Positions 50,628 through 58,604 of a stretch of 64,000 nucleotides of DNA are shown piece after piece. Origin of the DNA: an uncultured Acetatifactor sp. (GTDB taxonomy: Bacteria > Bacillota > Clostridia > Lachnospirales > Lachnospiraceae); NCBI GenBank assembly GCA_947594835.1, contig CANQEH010000009.1, forward strand, positions 1 to 64,000, read 5' to 3'. The position numbers and the translations under genes were made by a program. Position 1 is the first letter of the stretch. The number at the start of each line of letters is the position of its first letter. The notes below the pieces were generated by a model. That model did not search any database. It saw only the letters and a program-made list of their open reading frames with translations, and was not told the DNA's origin.

Positions 50628-52685
50628 ATGGAGACAAGAAAGCTGTTGAGCCGTCAAAGCATCGACCTTGGCGTGTGCTATTATCCGGAGCATTGGGAAA
50701 GGAGCCTGTGGGCGGAGGATCTGGACAGGATGCTGGCGGCAGGGCTTGGCACTGTGCGGGTTGCGGAGTTTGCCTGGAGCCTGATCGAGCCCAGGGAAGG
50801 AGAGTACACCTACGAGTTTTTTGACAGCTTTTTGGATCTGGCCCAGGAGAAGGGGATGCAGGTCATCTTCTGTACGCCTACGGCCACGCCCCCTGCCTGG
50901 CTGACGGAAAAATATCCTCAGACGCTCAACAGGGACAGAGAGGGACATCCGATCTGCCATGGCTCCAGGCGGCACTACAATTATAACTCTCCTGTGTATC
51001 GGCGGCTCTGCAGGAATATCGTGGAAAAATCCGCCGCACACTATGGAAAACATCCTGCCATTGTGGGGTGGCAGCTGGACAATGAGTTTAACTGTGAGAA
51101 CGACCTGTTTTATTCAGAAAGCGATACACTGGCATTCCGTCGGTTTTTGCAGGCGCGTTACGGCTCCCTGGAGGAGCTAAACAGAGCCTGGGGAACTGTC
51201 TTCTGGAATCAGACCTATACGGACTGGCAGGAGATTTATGTGCCCAGAAAGACCAATACAGGTTCCGTAAATCCGCACCAGGAGCTGGATTTTCGCCGTT
51301 TTATCTCAGACAGCGTGTGCAGCTTTGCAAAAGAACAGGCAGATATCATCCGAAAGTATAAAAAGGAGGGAGACTTTATCACCACCAACGGGATGTTCGG
51401 GAATCTGGACTATCAGCGCTTAAGCAGGGAGAGCCTGGATGTCCTGATGTACGATTCCTATCCCGATTTTGCCTATTGCCTGGACGGTTACCATGAAAAA
51501 GACCCTATGAAGGACAGATGGTGGAGCCGCAATCTGGCCCAGGTACGGGCGGTGTCCTCCCCCTTTGGCATCATGGAGCAGCAGAGCGGGGCCAACGGCT
51601 GGAACGATCGGATGGAAGCGCCGTCGCCCCGGCCCGGCCAGCTGACGCTCTGGACGATGCAGAGCATTGCCCATGGGGCAGACTATGTGAGTTATTTCCG
51701 ATGGCGCACCTGTACCTTTGGCACGGAGATGTACTGGCACGGTATTCTGGATTATTCCGGCAGGGAAAACAGAAGGCTCCGGGAGGTAAAACAGGTCTCC
51801 GGGAAACTCCAAAGGATGCAGGAGATCGCGGGGTCGGTGTACCGGGCCAGGGTGGGCATCCTGCAGGACTATGACAATCTATTTGACGCAGCTGTGGACA
51901 AGTGGCACCAGCGGGTAGAGAAAAAGAGCCAGGATGCGCTGTTTACAGCCTTCCAGCGGGCTCATGTGCCGTTTGACTTTGTCTGTCTGGAAAACCACTG
52001 TACGGCGGAAAGCCTTTCTCCCTATGAGGTGCTGTTTTATCCCCATGCCAGCATCCTGACGAAGGAGCGCATGGATCTTCTGGAGCAGTATGTGGCGGCT
52101 GGCGGGAAGCTGGTCATGTGCTGCCGCACAGGCTATAAGGATCTAAGCGGCAGATGTGTGACGGAGTATCTGCCGGGGCTGGCGGCAAGGGTGACGGGCA
52201 CGGATATCCAGGAATATTCCTTTGTGGCGCCGGATGAGGGGAAAGTGACGGCAGACTGGGACGGTGCAGAGATAGAGGCGGCTGTCTTTCGGGAGGTGCT
52301 CTCTCCCGTGGGAGAGCAGGCTCATGTGCTGGCGGTATACACCTCCGGCGATTACCGGGGCGCGCCAGCCCTGATCTGCAATTCCTTTGGCAAGGGGCAG
52401 GCCTATTATTTCGGCGGCGCCATTTCCACGGACACGGCGGCAGTCTTTTTACAAAAGCTGGGCATTGCCGATCCCTGGGGCAGCGTGCTGGAACTGCCCC
52501 CAAGCTGTGAACTGGCAGTCCGGGAAAAAGAAGGGGTAAGCTATCTGTTTGTGTTAAACTATCTGCCGCAGCCGGCCAAGATCGTCTTAAAACAGGAACT
52601 GGAGGATCTATGGGAGGGCGGCAGGGCTGCCGGATGCCTGGAGATGGAAGGGTACGGCGTGAAGGTGTTCCGAAGTGAACATTGA
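50628..52685 (+). CDS. Beta-galactosidase, GH42
   Basis: The 685-residue enzyme has the GH42 barrel first (LGVCYYPEHWERSLWAEDLDR; acid/base Glu153 in GWQLDNEF; nucleophile Glu317 in GIMEQQSG), then a trimerisation domain and a short beta domain. GH42 enzymes release terminal beta-galactose inside the cell. There is no signal peptide. AGGAGG immediately precedes the ATG at 50628; an ATG four codons upstream lacks a site. As last gene of the locus it suggests that the imported oligosaccharide contains beta-galactose. Confidence 0.93.
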   Translation: METRKLLSRQSIDLGVCYYPEHWERSLWAEDLDRMLAAGLGTVRVAEFAWSLIEPREGEYTYEFFDSFLDLAQEKGMQVIFCTPTATPPAWLTEKYPQTLNRDREGHPICHGSRRHYNYNSPVYRRLCRNIVEKSAAHYGKHPAIVGWQLDNEFNCENDLFYSESDTLAFRRFLQARYGSLEELNRAWGTVFWNQTYTDWQEIYVPRKTNTGSVNPHQELDFRRFISDSVCSFAKEQADIIRKYKKEGDFITTNGMFGNLDYQRLSRESLDVLMYDSYPDFAYCLDGYHEKDPMKDRWWSRNLAQVRAVSSPFGIMEQQSGANGWNDRMEAPSPRPGQLTLWTMQSIAHGADYVSYFRWRTCTFGTEMYWHGILDYSGRENRRLREVKQVSGKLQRMQEIAGSVYRARVGILQDYDNLFDAAVDKWHQRVEKKSQDALFTAFQRAHVPFDFVCLENHCTAESLSPYEVLFYPHASILTKERMDLLEQYVAAGGKLVMCCRTGYKDLSGRCVTEYLPGLAARVTGTDIQEYSFVAPDEGKVTADWDGAEIEAAVFREVLSPVGEQAHVLAVYTSGDYRGAPALICNSFGKGQAYYFGGAISTDTAAVFLQKLGIADPWGSVLELPPSCELAVREKEGVSYLFVLNYLPQPAKIVLKQELEDLWEGGRAAGCLEMEGYGVKVFRSEH

Positions 52686-52957
52686 GTGGCATTCGCTCTG
52701 AATCCACATTGAGATTTAGGTAGCTTTCGTGCTTGGCCCTCGTTCTTTTGCGATCCCAGCGGTGGTGATTGTTTCCACTTTGACAATGCCTCCAGCTCCG
52801 TTCGCTTGGATAAAACGGAGAACAATGAGACCATCGGTGCCGCCCTCCGCTTCTGCCGGGGCATAGAAAAGTCCTTGCTTTCCGTAAAATCCCGGGGCGA
52901 TTTTGAAGCGCTTGGGAAAGAAAAAAGCGTCCAAGTTTTTACGCTTGGACGCTTTGA
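52686..52957. other. Intergenic stretch, no assignable gene
   Basis: Both strands have short open frames here (for example minus 52716-52934), but none has a ribosome site or a family match I recognise. The right part holds the terminator described next. It looks like decayed DNA at the edge of a small island. Confidence 0.4.
52919..52954 (-). terminator. Terminator downstream of DUF1266 remnant
   Basis: An 11-bp stem (AAGCGTCCAAG 52925-52935 with 52944-52954) is followed on the minus strand by a T-run. Confidence 0.85.
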
Positions 52958-53248
52958 TTAAATCTTGTATGCGGCATCGCTGTCCAAAAGGATAGACACC
53001 AGCTTTAAATACAAATTGAGCCCCTCATCCAGATCTGGCAGCTTTGTGCCCTGTCGGAAATCCCAGTACAGTTCACCGCATATCAAGCTGGTGGCAAAAT
53101 CCACCCAGTTATTAAAAACACACGTCTGATTGAGCCAATACTCCGTCAAATCATCAAAGTCATCCCTGCTGATTATTCCGCAGGCATAACCGTTGCGCAG
53201 ATGTCCCACGCATTCACTTATGTCCCATGCAAGATAACCATGATGCCC
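52958..53248 (-). pseudogene. DUF1266-like protein, C-terminal remnant
   Basis: The frame is open from an in-frame TAA at 53249-53251 to the stop at 52958, without an ATG or ribosome site. It reads GYLAWDISECVGHLRNGYACGIIS near its start, then LTEYWLNQTCVFNNWVDFATSLICGELYWDF. The WDxSRxxxxxRxGYxxGxIS and YxSWxxFxxxxLxGxxxW pattern is that of DUF1266 proteins (unknown function). The N-terminal half is missing; another short open frame (53220-53340) upstream may be the scrambled rest. A short version starting at GTG 53209 is possible. Confidence 0.55.
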
Positions 53249-53368
53249 TTAGGTAATGCAGTAAAAGGAATTCGATCAGGACCGGGAATCCCCGGTGTCT
53301 TCCGCAAGACGGCAATACCCGATAGCAAGGCGATAAATTCATCCCGCTCCTATTACAAACAGAGATTT

Positions 53369-53707
53369 TCACTCCGTATCATTCAGTGACATATCAAGCA
53401 ATGTCGCAATCTGATCTCTCCGTCCATAAATCACAGCTATAACCCAAACAACTTTCTTTTCCTCGTCAACCAGATAATAAACAAGGAAGTTTTTAACGGG
53501 CATTTTTCGGATTCCCTTTGTGTGCCACGGTTCTTCTTTCGTAAGAGGGTATTTTGACGGCATAGAATCCAACTTTCCAATTGCACATTGTAAAGTATCC
53601 GCCCATTTCCATGCGGTTTCCGGTTCCAACAAAGTTTTGGAGATATATTGCACCGTTTCTTCGATTTGTCCGATTGCCTGCGCGGTCAGCTTTACTTTGT
53701 ACCGCAT
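53369..53707 (-). CDS. RelE/ParE-family toxin
   Basis: The 112-residue protein has the RelE/ParE fold pattern: VKLTAQAIGQIEETVQYISKTL, a helical hairpin with DTLQCAIGKLDSMP, then beta strands with GIRKMPVKNFLVYYLVDEEKKVVWVIAVIYGRRD. RelE members cut ribosome-bound mRNA and ParE members poison gyrase; which applies is not clear. Start at ATG 53707, 2 bases after the antitoxin stop, so translation is coupled. Confidence 0.85.
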   Translation of the reverse strand: MRYKVKLTAQAIGQIEETVQYISKTLLEPETAWKWADTLQCAIGKLDSMPSKYPLTKEEPWHTKGIRKMPVKNFLVYYLVDEEKKVVWVIAVIYGRRDQIATLLDMSLNDTE

Positions 53708-53709
53708 AC

Positions 53710-54009
53710 TCAAATTCTTTCACGGATTTTGGCAAAGGCTTCGTCAATGGGCAGTCCTTCGCCGGACTTCGCCTGGTTATATCCTGTTTCCATCATTGCA
53801 CTAAACTGCACATCAGTCAGACTATCTCTTGTGGGCAGCTTCGGTATGGCGAGGGTAAATGGAACGCTGCCCGTCATAATAATTTGTCTGTACAAGGTAT
53901 CAATCAGAACCGAAACGGGCAGTCCAATCCTCTCCAAAACCGCCTCTGCCTGCCGCTTGATTTCCGGCTGTACACGAGCTGTTACATTTGCGCTTTTTGT
54001 CGCCATCAT
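53710..54009 (-). CDS. RelB/DinJ-family antitoxin
   Basis: The 99-residue protein has an N-terminal ribbon-helix-helix (MATKSANVTARVQPEIKRQA, then ERIGLPVSVLIDTLYRQI) and a C-terminal toxin-binding tail rich in charged residues. It should bind its own promoter and the toxin. AAAGGTAGGTG lies just upstream; ATGs at 54009 and 54006 are both possible. First gene of the pair. Confidence 0.87.
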   Translation of the reverse strand: MMATKSANVTARVQPEIKRQAEAVLERIGLPVSVLIDTLYRQIIMTGSVPFTLAIPKLPTRDSLTDVQFSAMMETGYNQAKSGEGLPIDEAFAKIRERI

Positions 54010-54032
54010 AAGCACCTACCTTTCTATTTTTG

Positions 54033-54061
54033 ATTATACCATATTGTATGGCGGATCGCAA
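54033..54061 (-). promoter_or_regulatory. relBE-type promoter with spacer palindrome
   Basis: On the minus strand TTGCGA (54056-54061) and an extended -10 TGGTATAAT (core 54033-54038) are 17 bp apart. The spacer contains the perfect inverted repeat CCATA-CAA-TATGG (54039-54051), well placed as the operator for autorepression by the antitoxin. Confidence 0.7.
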
Positions 54062-54203
54062 TACAGTATTCGTTCTTGAGTTTCCGCAGTTACTGTCAAC
54101 CTTTCAAAACGAGATTCTTGGGTTACAAACGGGACTCTCAGCTTACTATTCACTGTCTCCCAGAATAAACAATAAAAATTTATTGAAAAACAATAAAAAC
54201 ATA

Positions 54204-54232
54204 TTGACATTCGCTATGCGCACTGGTATATT
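54204..54232 (+). promoter_or_regulatory. Promoter of DUF2975 cassette
   Basis: TTGACA (54204-54209) and TGGTATATT (core 54227-54232) are 17 bp apart, about 80 bp before the first gene. Confidence 0.75.
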
Positions 54233-54309
54233 ACAGGAGAAAGGAGAAAACGGAAGGAAACGACATCTGAAGGAAAAGCCGCGGCAAGCGGCGGAAGGAG
54301 AGGCTGGAA

Positions 54310-54762
54310 ATGGGGAAAAAGAAGGTTCTGGCGCTGGGGACAAAATATCTGCTGGATTTTATGTTTTACGCGGGGATACTGGTGACGGCGACCCTGCCTG
54401 TCAGCGTAAAGAAGATCGGGGAGTATCTGCCCGATGTGATAGAACACTATGAGGAGACGGTGATCATCTATTTTGTGCTGGGTGTTTCGGCCTGCGTGCT
54501 CATCCGGGAGCTTCGTCGGATCTTCCGCACGGTGCTCTTGGAGAACTGCTTTGTGCAGGAGAATGTGGCAAGCCTGCGGAAGATGGGCAACTGGAGTTTT
54601 TTTATCGCCCTGATGTCCGTGGTTCGGAGTATCGTCTACGCCACACCGGCCATGGCGGTGGTGGTGCTTGTGTTTGTGATTGCCGGGCTGTTCAGCAAGG
54701 TGCTGTCAGATGTGTTTGAACAGGCAGTGCAGTACAAGGAAGAAAATGACCTGACCGTGTGA
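54310..54762 (+). CDS. DUF2975 membrane protein
   Basis: The 150-residue protein has four predicted spans (LLDFMFYAGILVTATLPV, IIYFVLGVSACVLI, FFIALMSVVRSIVYATPAMA, VVVLVFVIAGLFSKVL) and the DUF2975 pattern with FxxENVASLRKMGNWSF in the middle. The role is unknown. It is regularly next to a YozG-like HTH regulator, as here, which suggests that the pair forms a small regulatory module. AAATGGGG-type site is weak, GGAGAGG lies upstream. Confidence 0.82.
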   Translation: MGKKKVLALGTKYLLDFMFYAGILVTATLPVSVKKIGEYLPDVIEHYEETVIIYFVLGVSACVLIRELRRIFRTVLLENCFVQENVASLRKMGNWSFFIALMSVVRSIVYATPAMAVVVLVFVIAGLFSKVLSDVFEQAVQYKEENDLTV

Positions 54763-54781
54763 CGGCAGATTGGGAGGGCGT

Positions 54782-55030
54782 ATGGGAATCGTAGTGAATC
54801 TGGATGTGATGATGGCAAAACGCAAGATCGGGCTGACGCAGCTGGCGGAGCAGGTGGATCTCACCCTGGCCAATCTGTCCATCTTAAAAAACAACAAGGC
54901 CAAGGCTGTGCGCTTTTCTACACTGGAAGCTATCTGCAAGGCTCTGGACTGCCAGCCGGGAGATATCCTGGAATATGTGCCGTCCCAGCCGGAGGAGGCG
55001 GAGACGGGAAAGGAGGCGCATCATGAGTGA
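54782..55030 (+). CDS. YozG-like HTH transcriptional regulator
   Basis: The 82-residue protein is a single Cro/C1-type helix-turn-helix: NLDVMMAKRKIGLTQLAEQV, DLTLANLSILKNNKAKAVRF, then LEAICKALDCQPGDILEYVP. GGGAGG precedes the ATG. It is 19 bp after the DUF2975 gene and its last codons overlap the start of the next gene (ATGAGTGA). It probably regulates this cassette. Confidence 0.9.
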   Translation: MGIVVNLDVMMAKRKIGLTQLAEQVDLTLANLSILKNNKAKAVRFSTLEAICKALDCQPGDILEYVPSQPEEAETGKEAHHE

Positions 55031-56630
55031 ATTTGAGCAGAGGGATGTGCGCTTACAGGGCAGCGAGGCTTCCAAAGCGCAGGAGATGGAACCCCGGGGG
55101 AGGGAGCTCCAGAAGAGGGACTTGGAAAAGAACGCTCCCAGTGAAGAAACCGGGGAGCTGAAGCGGTTTCGGGAGAGCTTTGGATTTTTTGGCCCGGTCA
55201 CTTTCTTGTATGCAGTCTTTTATGCCTTCTGTATGTATCGGAACGGTTCGGGGGTGACCTTCCCTTTTTTCGTGGCAGGCAGCCTCTTGTTTTTGTTCTT
55301 CTCCTTGCAAAAACTAGGGACTACCTTAAAAAAAGGAAGCGCCTTTTATATGGCGGCCATGCTGCTTTTGGGCATTTCCACCTTCTGCACAGATGACGCC
55401 CGGCTGGTGTTTTTGAACAAACTGGGGATTTTCCTTCTGATGATGAGTCTTTTGTTAAAGCAGTTTTATGACACTTCCCGGTGGAGGCTGGAGAAATTTA
55501 TGGGCGGCATCTGCAGGCTGGTGTGGGGCGGGATCGGTCAGATGAAGCGGCCCGTTTCGGATTTTGCCCGCTACCGGGAGAGCCGCAAAGGGAACCGGCA
55601 GATGTGGTATGTGCTGCTGGGCCTGCTCATTGCCCTGCCGTTATGTCTGGTCGTGCTGTTTCTTTTGTCCAGCGCGGACGCGCTGTTCGCCCAGATGACG
55701 GAGACTTTTTGGGAAAACATAAACTTTGGCGCCATATGCAACATACTGCTTCGCATCGTCCTCCTGTTTGGTTTCTCCTACGGGCTTCTCTCCTATCTGT
55801 GTCAGAAGCGTATTTCGGAGGAAGCTGCCGACAGGCGGAAAGGGGAACCCTTGGTAGCGATCACGGTGACCGCAGTGCTGACTCTTTTGTATCTTTTGTT
55901 TTGCGGCGTCCAGATCGGCGGCCTGTTCCTGCGCCGGATGGAGCTGCCGGAGGGGTATACTTATACCATGTACGCCAGGGAGGGATTTTTTCAGCTGTTG
56001 GCGGTAAGCTTCTTAAACCTTTTGATCGTGCTGTTCTGTCTAAACTTTGTGCGGGAGAGCAAGGCGCTGAAAGTTATACTGACAGTCATGTCGCTTTGTA
56101 CCTTTGTGATGATCGCTTCCAGCGCCATGCGGATGGTTATCTATGTGTATTTCTATGAGCTGACGTTTCTGCGGATCCTGGTACTTTGGGCGTTAGGGGT
56201 TCTGGCGCTTTTGTTTGGAGGGGTGACGGTCAGTATTTTCCGGGAAAGGTTTCCGCTGTTTTCATACAGCGTGGCCGTGGTGAGCGTGCTGTATCTGGCT
56301 CTGTCCTTTGTCCATCCCGATTACCTCATTGCCAAAGTGAACACGGAGAATGCCTCAGAGGGCGCCCCGGACTATGCTTTTTTGATCAATTTAAGCGCGG
56401 ATGCAGCGCCGGTGCTGGTGCCTTATCTGGAAGAACAGGGGTATGATCTGGCGGCCTTTGCGGCGGAGGATGTATTGGACTATGCCTATTCCCACAAGGG
56501 GAATCTGTCCACGGGGGAGCAGGATGGTTTTGGGTACTTTTGGATGTATCGGATGAAAGAGCGGACGGCGGGAATGGGGATTCGAACGTTCAATTTCTCC
56601 CGATATCTGGCGTACAAGAGCTTTCCGTAA
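55023..56630 (+). CDS. DUF4173/DUF4153-like membrane protein
   Basis: The 535-residue protein has a charged, predicted helical N-terminus of about 50 residues, about twelve spans, and a soluble C-terminal region with YLEEQGYDLAAFAAEDVLDY and a final FGYFWMYRMKE. This is the DUF4173 layout (unknown function). AAAGGAGG precedes the ATG, which overlaps the regulator's stop. Third gene of the cassette. Confidence 0.8.
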   Translation: MSEFEQRDVRLQGSEASKAQEMEPRGRELQKRDLEKNAPSEETGELKRFRESFGFFGPVTFLYAVFYAFCMYRNGSGVTFPFFVAGSLLFLFFSLQKLGTTLKKGSAFYMAAMLLLGISTFCTDDARLVFLNKLGIFLLMMSLLLKQFYDTSRWRLEKFMGGICRLVWGGIGQMKRPVSDFARYRESRKGNRQMWYVLLGLLIALPLCLVVLFLLSSADALFAQMTETFWENINFGAICNILLRIVLLFGFSYGLLSYLCQKRISEEAADRRKGEPLVAITVTAVLTLLYLLFCGVQIGGLFLRRMELPEGYTYTMYAREGFFQLLAVSFLNLLIVLFCLNFVRESKALKVILTVMSLCTFVMIASSAMRMVIYVYFYELTFLRILVLWALGVLALLFGGVTVSIFRERFPLFSYSVAVVSVLYLALSFVHPDYLIAKVNTENASEGAPDYAFLINLSADAAPVLVPYLEEQGYDLAAFAAEDVLDYAYSHKGNLSTGEQDGFGYFWMYRMKERTAGMGIRTFNFSRYLAYKSFP

Positions 56631-56667
56631 AAGGATGTGCAAGAGCAGTGTGGGATCGGAGGTCAAT

Positions 56668-57081
56668 ATGAAATGGGAAAAAATATGTTGCGGTATTATG
56701 TGGACGGTGGTGGCAGCGATTGCCCTGTGGCTGCTGCCGGGCTGTGCTGCCGGACAAAGCCTGCCGGATGACCCGCTGGTCTTTCGGCAGGGGGTGGCGC
56801 AGGACTATGCCTACCTGACGCAGGGAGAAAAAACCTACGTGCCCTATTGTCCCATGGAGCAGGAGCTTTTGGGGGAGTGTATCGGGTATTGTGACCATCC
56901 GGGAGACGATTCCGGCGAGCCGTTTCGGACGTATCTCTATACCCTGAAAGGATATCCCGGCGACCAGTGGATCGTGGAGGTGCTGGATCAAAATTGCAGC
57001 GAAGGGATGATACTTCGGGAGGAAAGCGTCACAAAGATCCCGGAGGGTCTGTCTTCGGAATACGAGTGGAACAGGTCGTGA
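56668..57081 (+). CDS. Small hypothetical lipoprotein
   Basis: The 137-residue protein has a signal with a lipobox-like LLPGC near residue 26, then a short soluble domain (LVFRQGVAQDYAYLTQGEKTY, PMEQELLGECIGYCDHP, FRTYLYTLKGYPGDQWIVEV). I recognise no family. GGAGG lies 8 bases upstream. It ends 53 bp inside the convergent MATE gene, an unusually long convergent overlap. Probably the last gene of the DUF2975 cassette. Confidence 0.65.
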   Translation: MKWEKICCGIMWTVVAAIALWLLPGCAAGQSLPDDPLVFRQGVAQDYAYLTQGEKTYVPYCPMEQELLGECIGYCDHPGDDSGEPFRTYLYTLKGYPGDQWIVEVLDQNCSEGMILREESVTKIPEGLSSEYEWNRS

Positions 57082-58432
57082 CGGGCAGTTTTCTGAGCAG
57101 CAGAAAATAGCTGATCACCAGTATGACATCCGCTCCAAGCCAGGCGGCGGGTTCGGCGAAAAAGATGCCGCTTTCCCCGAGGGCCAGGGGGAGCAGCAGC
57201 GCGGCGCCTGTCCGCATGACAAACTCCGCCACGCCGGAGAGCATGGGAAGCAGCGTGTTGCCCATGCCCTGGATGGCAGCGCGGACGACGTGGAGCAGAT
57301 ACAGGATGGGCAGGGCGACGCTCATCACAGCCAGGTAAAAGTAGGCTACCTGCATGGTCTGTTCCACTTCCTCCGGTGTGCCGGAGATAAACCAGCTTAA
57401 GATGCAGCGGCCAAACAGGAGCATGACGGCTGCGATTGCCAGGGAAGTGGCCAGGGCGATGCAAAGAGCCGCCCGCAGCCCTTCCCGGATGCGGCGGGAT
57501 TTCCCAGCGCCCAGGTTTTGCCCTACATAGGTGATCATGGCGTATCCGTAGGAGGTGGCGGCGATCTCTAAGATGCCGTAGAGCTTGTTGGTGGCGGTGA
57601 AGCCTGCGATAAACAATACGCCGAAGCCGTTGACCACAGATTGTACGATCATGCCTCCCACGGCGATGATGCAGTTCTGAAAAGCCATGGGGAATCCCAG
57701 GGACAGCAGTTTGCCACACAGCGCAGGCTGCGGCATAAAATCGTGTTTTTCTATTTTTAAAATATCGATCCGACGGATGTGGTACAGGCAGTACAGACCC
57801 GATACCGCCTGTGCGATCAAGGTAGCTGCGGCGGCGCCTGCAATCCCCCAGCGAAATGCCAGCACAAACACAAGATCCAGAGCGATGTTGGTAAAGGATG
57901 CCGCAATCATTGCCAGAAGCGGCGTCCTGCTGTCCCCCAGGGAGCGCAGGATGCAGGCAAAAAGATTGTAAGCCATCACGACGGGGATCCCTGAGAACAT
58001 GACGCGCAGGTATAAGAGGCTGCCGGACAGGATGTCGTCCGGCGTCTGCAAGAGCTCCAGCACGGGCCGGGCCGCCAGCTGTCCCAAAAGCACCAGGCCC
58101 AGGGAGAAAAGAAGCGAGAGGACGCCGGAGTTGCCCACCACCCTGCGCAGCCGCCCGGTCTGCCCCGCGCCAAACTCCTGGGCCATCAGGATGGCGAAGC
58201 CCTGGGTGAAGCCCTGGACGATGCCCAGCATCATCCAGTTGAGCCAGTCGGACGCCCCCAGGGCGGCCAAAGCTCCCACGCCGAGAAACTTTCCCACAAC
58301 CATCGTGTCCACCACGGTGTAGAGCTGCTGGAACACGTTTCCTGCCATCAGGGGCAGGGCAAAAGTCAAAATCAGGGAGGCTGGTTTTCCCTCCGTCATA
58401 TTTTTGATGCTAGCCGCCATCGGAACAGTCAT
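57029..58432 (-). CDS. MATE family efflux transporter
   Basis: The 467-residue antiporter has 12 spans in two related halves. N-terminal hallmarks are GKPASLILTFALPLMAGNVFQQLYTVVDTMVVGKFLG; the second half repeats the pattern with GFPMAFQNCIIAVGGMIVQSVVNGFG. MATE pumps export drugs or metabolites with Na+ or H+. AAAGGA directly abuts the ATG at 58432, so ATG 58420 (MAASIKN) may be the real start. Substrate unknown. Confidence 0.92.
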   Translation of the reverse strand: MTVPMAASIKNMTEGKPASLILTFALPLMAGNVFQQLYTVVDTMVVGKFLGVGALAALGASDWLNWMMLGIVQGFTQGFAILMAQEFGAGQTGRLRRVVGNSGVLSLLFSLGLVLLGQLAARPVLELLQTPDDILSGSLLYLRVMFSGIPVVMAYNLFACILRSLGDSRTPLLAMIAASFTNIALDLVFVLAFRWGIAGAAAATLIAQAVSGLYCLYHIRRIDILKIEKHDFMPQPALCGKLLSLGFPMAFQNCIIAVGGMIVQSVVNGFGVLFIAGFTATNKLYGILEIAATSYGYAMITYVGQNLGAGKSRRIREGLRAALCIALATSLAIAAVMLLFGRCILSWFISGTPEEVEQTMQVAYFYLAVMSVALPILYLLHVVRAAIQGMGNTLLPMLSGVAEFVMRTGAALLLPLALGESGIFFAEPAAWLGADVILVISYFLLLRKLPVTTCSTRIPKTDPPGSL

Positions 58433-58604
58433 TCCTTTCCTGGAACCTATGGTAAAGAGCAAAGCTGCCGTTTGGCAGACTTTATCAGTGTACCACAAAC
58501 GCAGAAAATATGGTATGATATTTTTATCAACGAGCCTCCGAGAGCGGCGATCCGATGAGGGCCGCCGGAATAAACAGTGCTTCAAAGGAGGCAGAAACGA
58601 GGGA

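Noticed and set aside
52716..52934. Minus-strand 72-codon frame as a gene
   Set aside because: No ribosome site, no recognised family, and it starts inside the terminator stem of the DUF1266 remnant.
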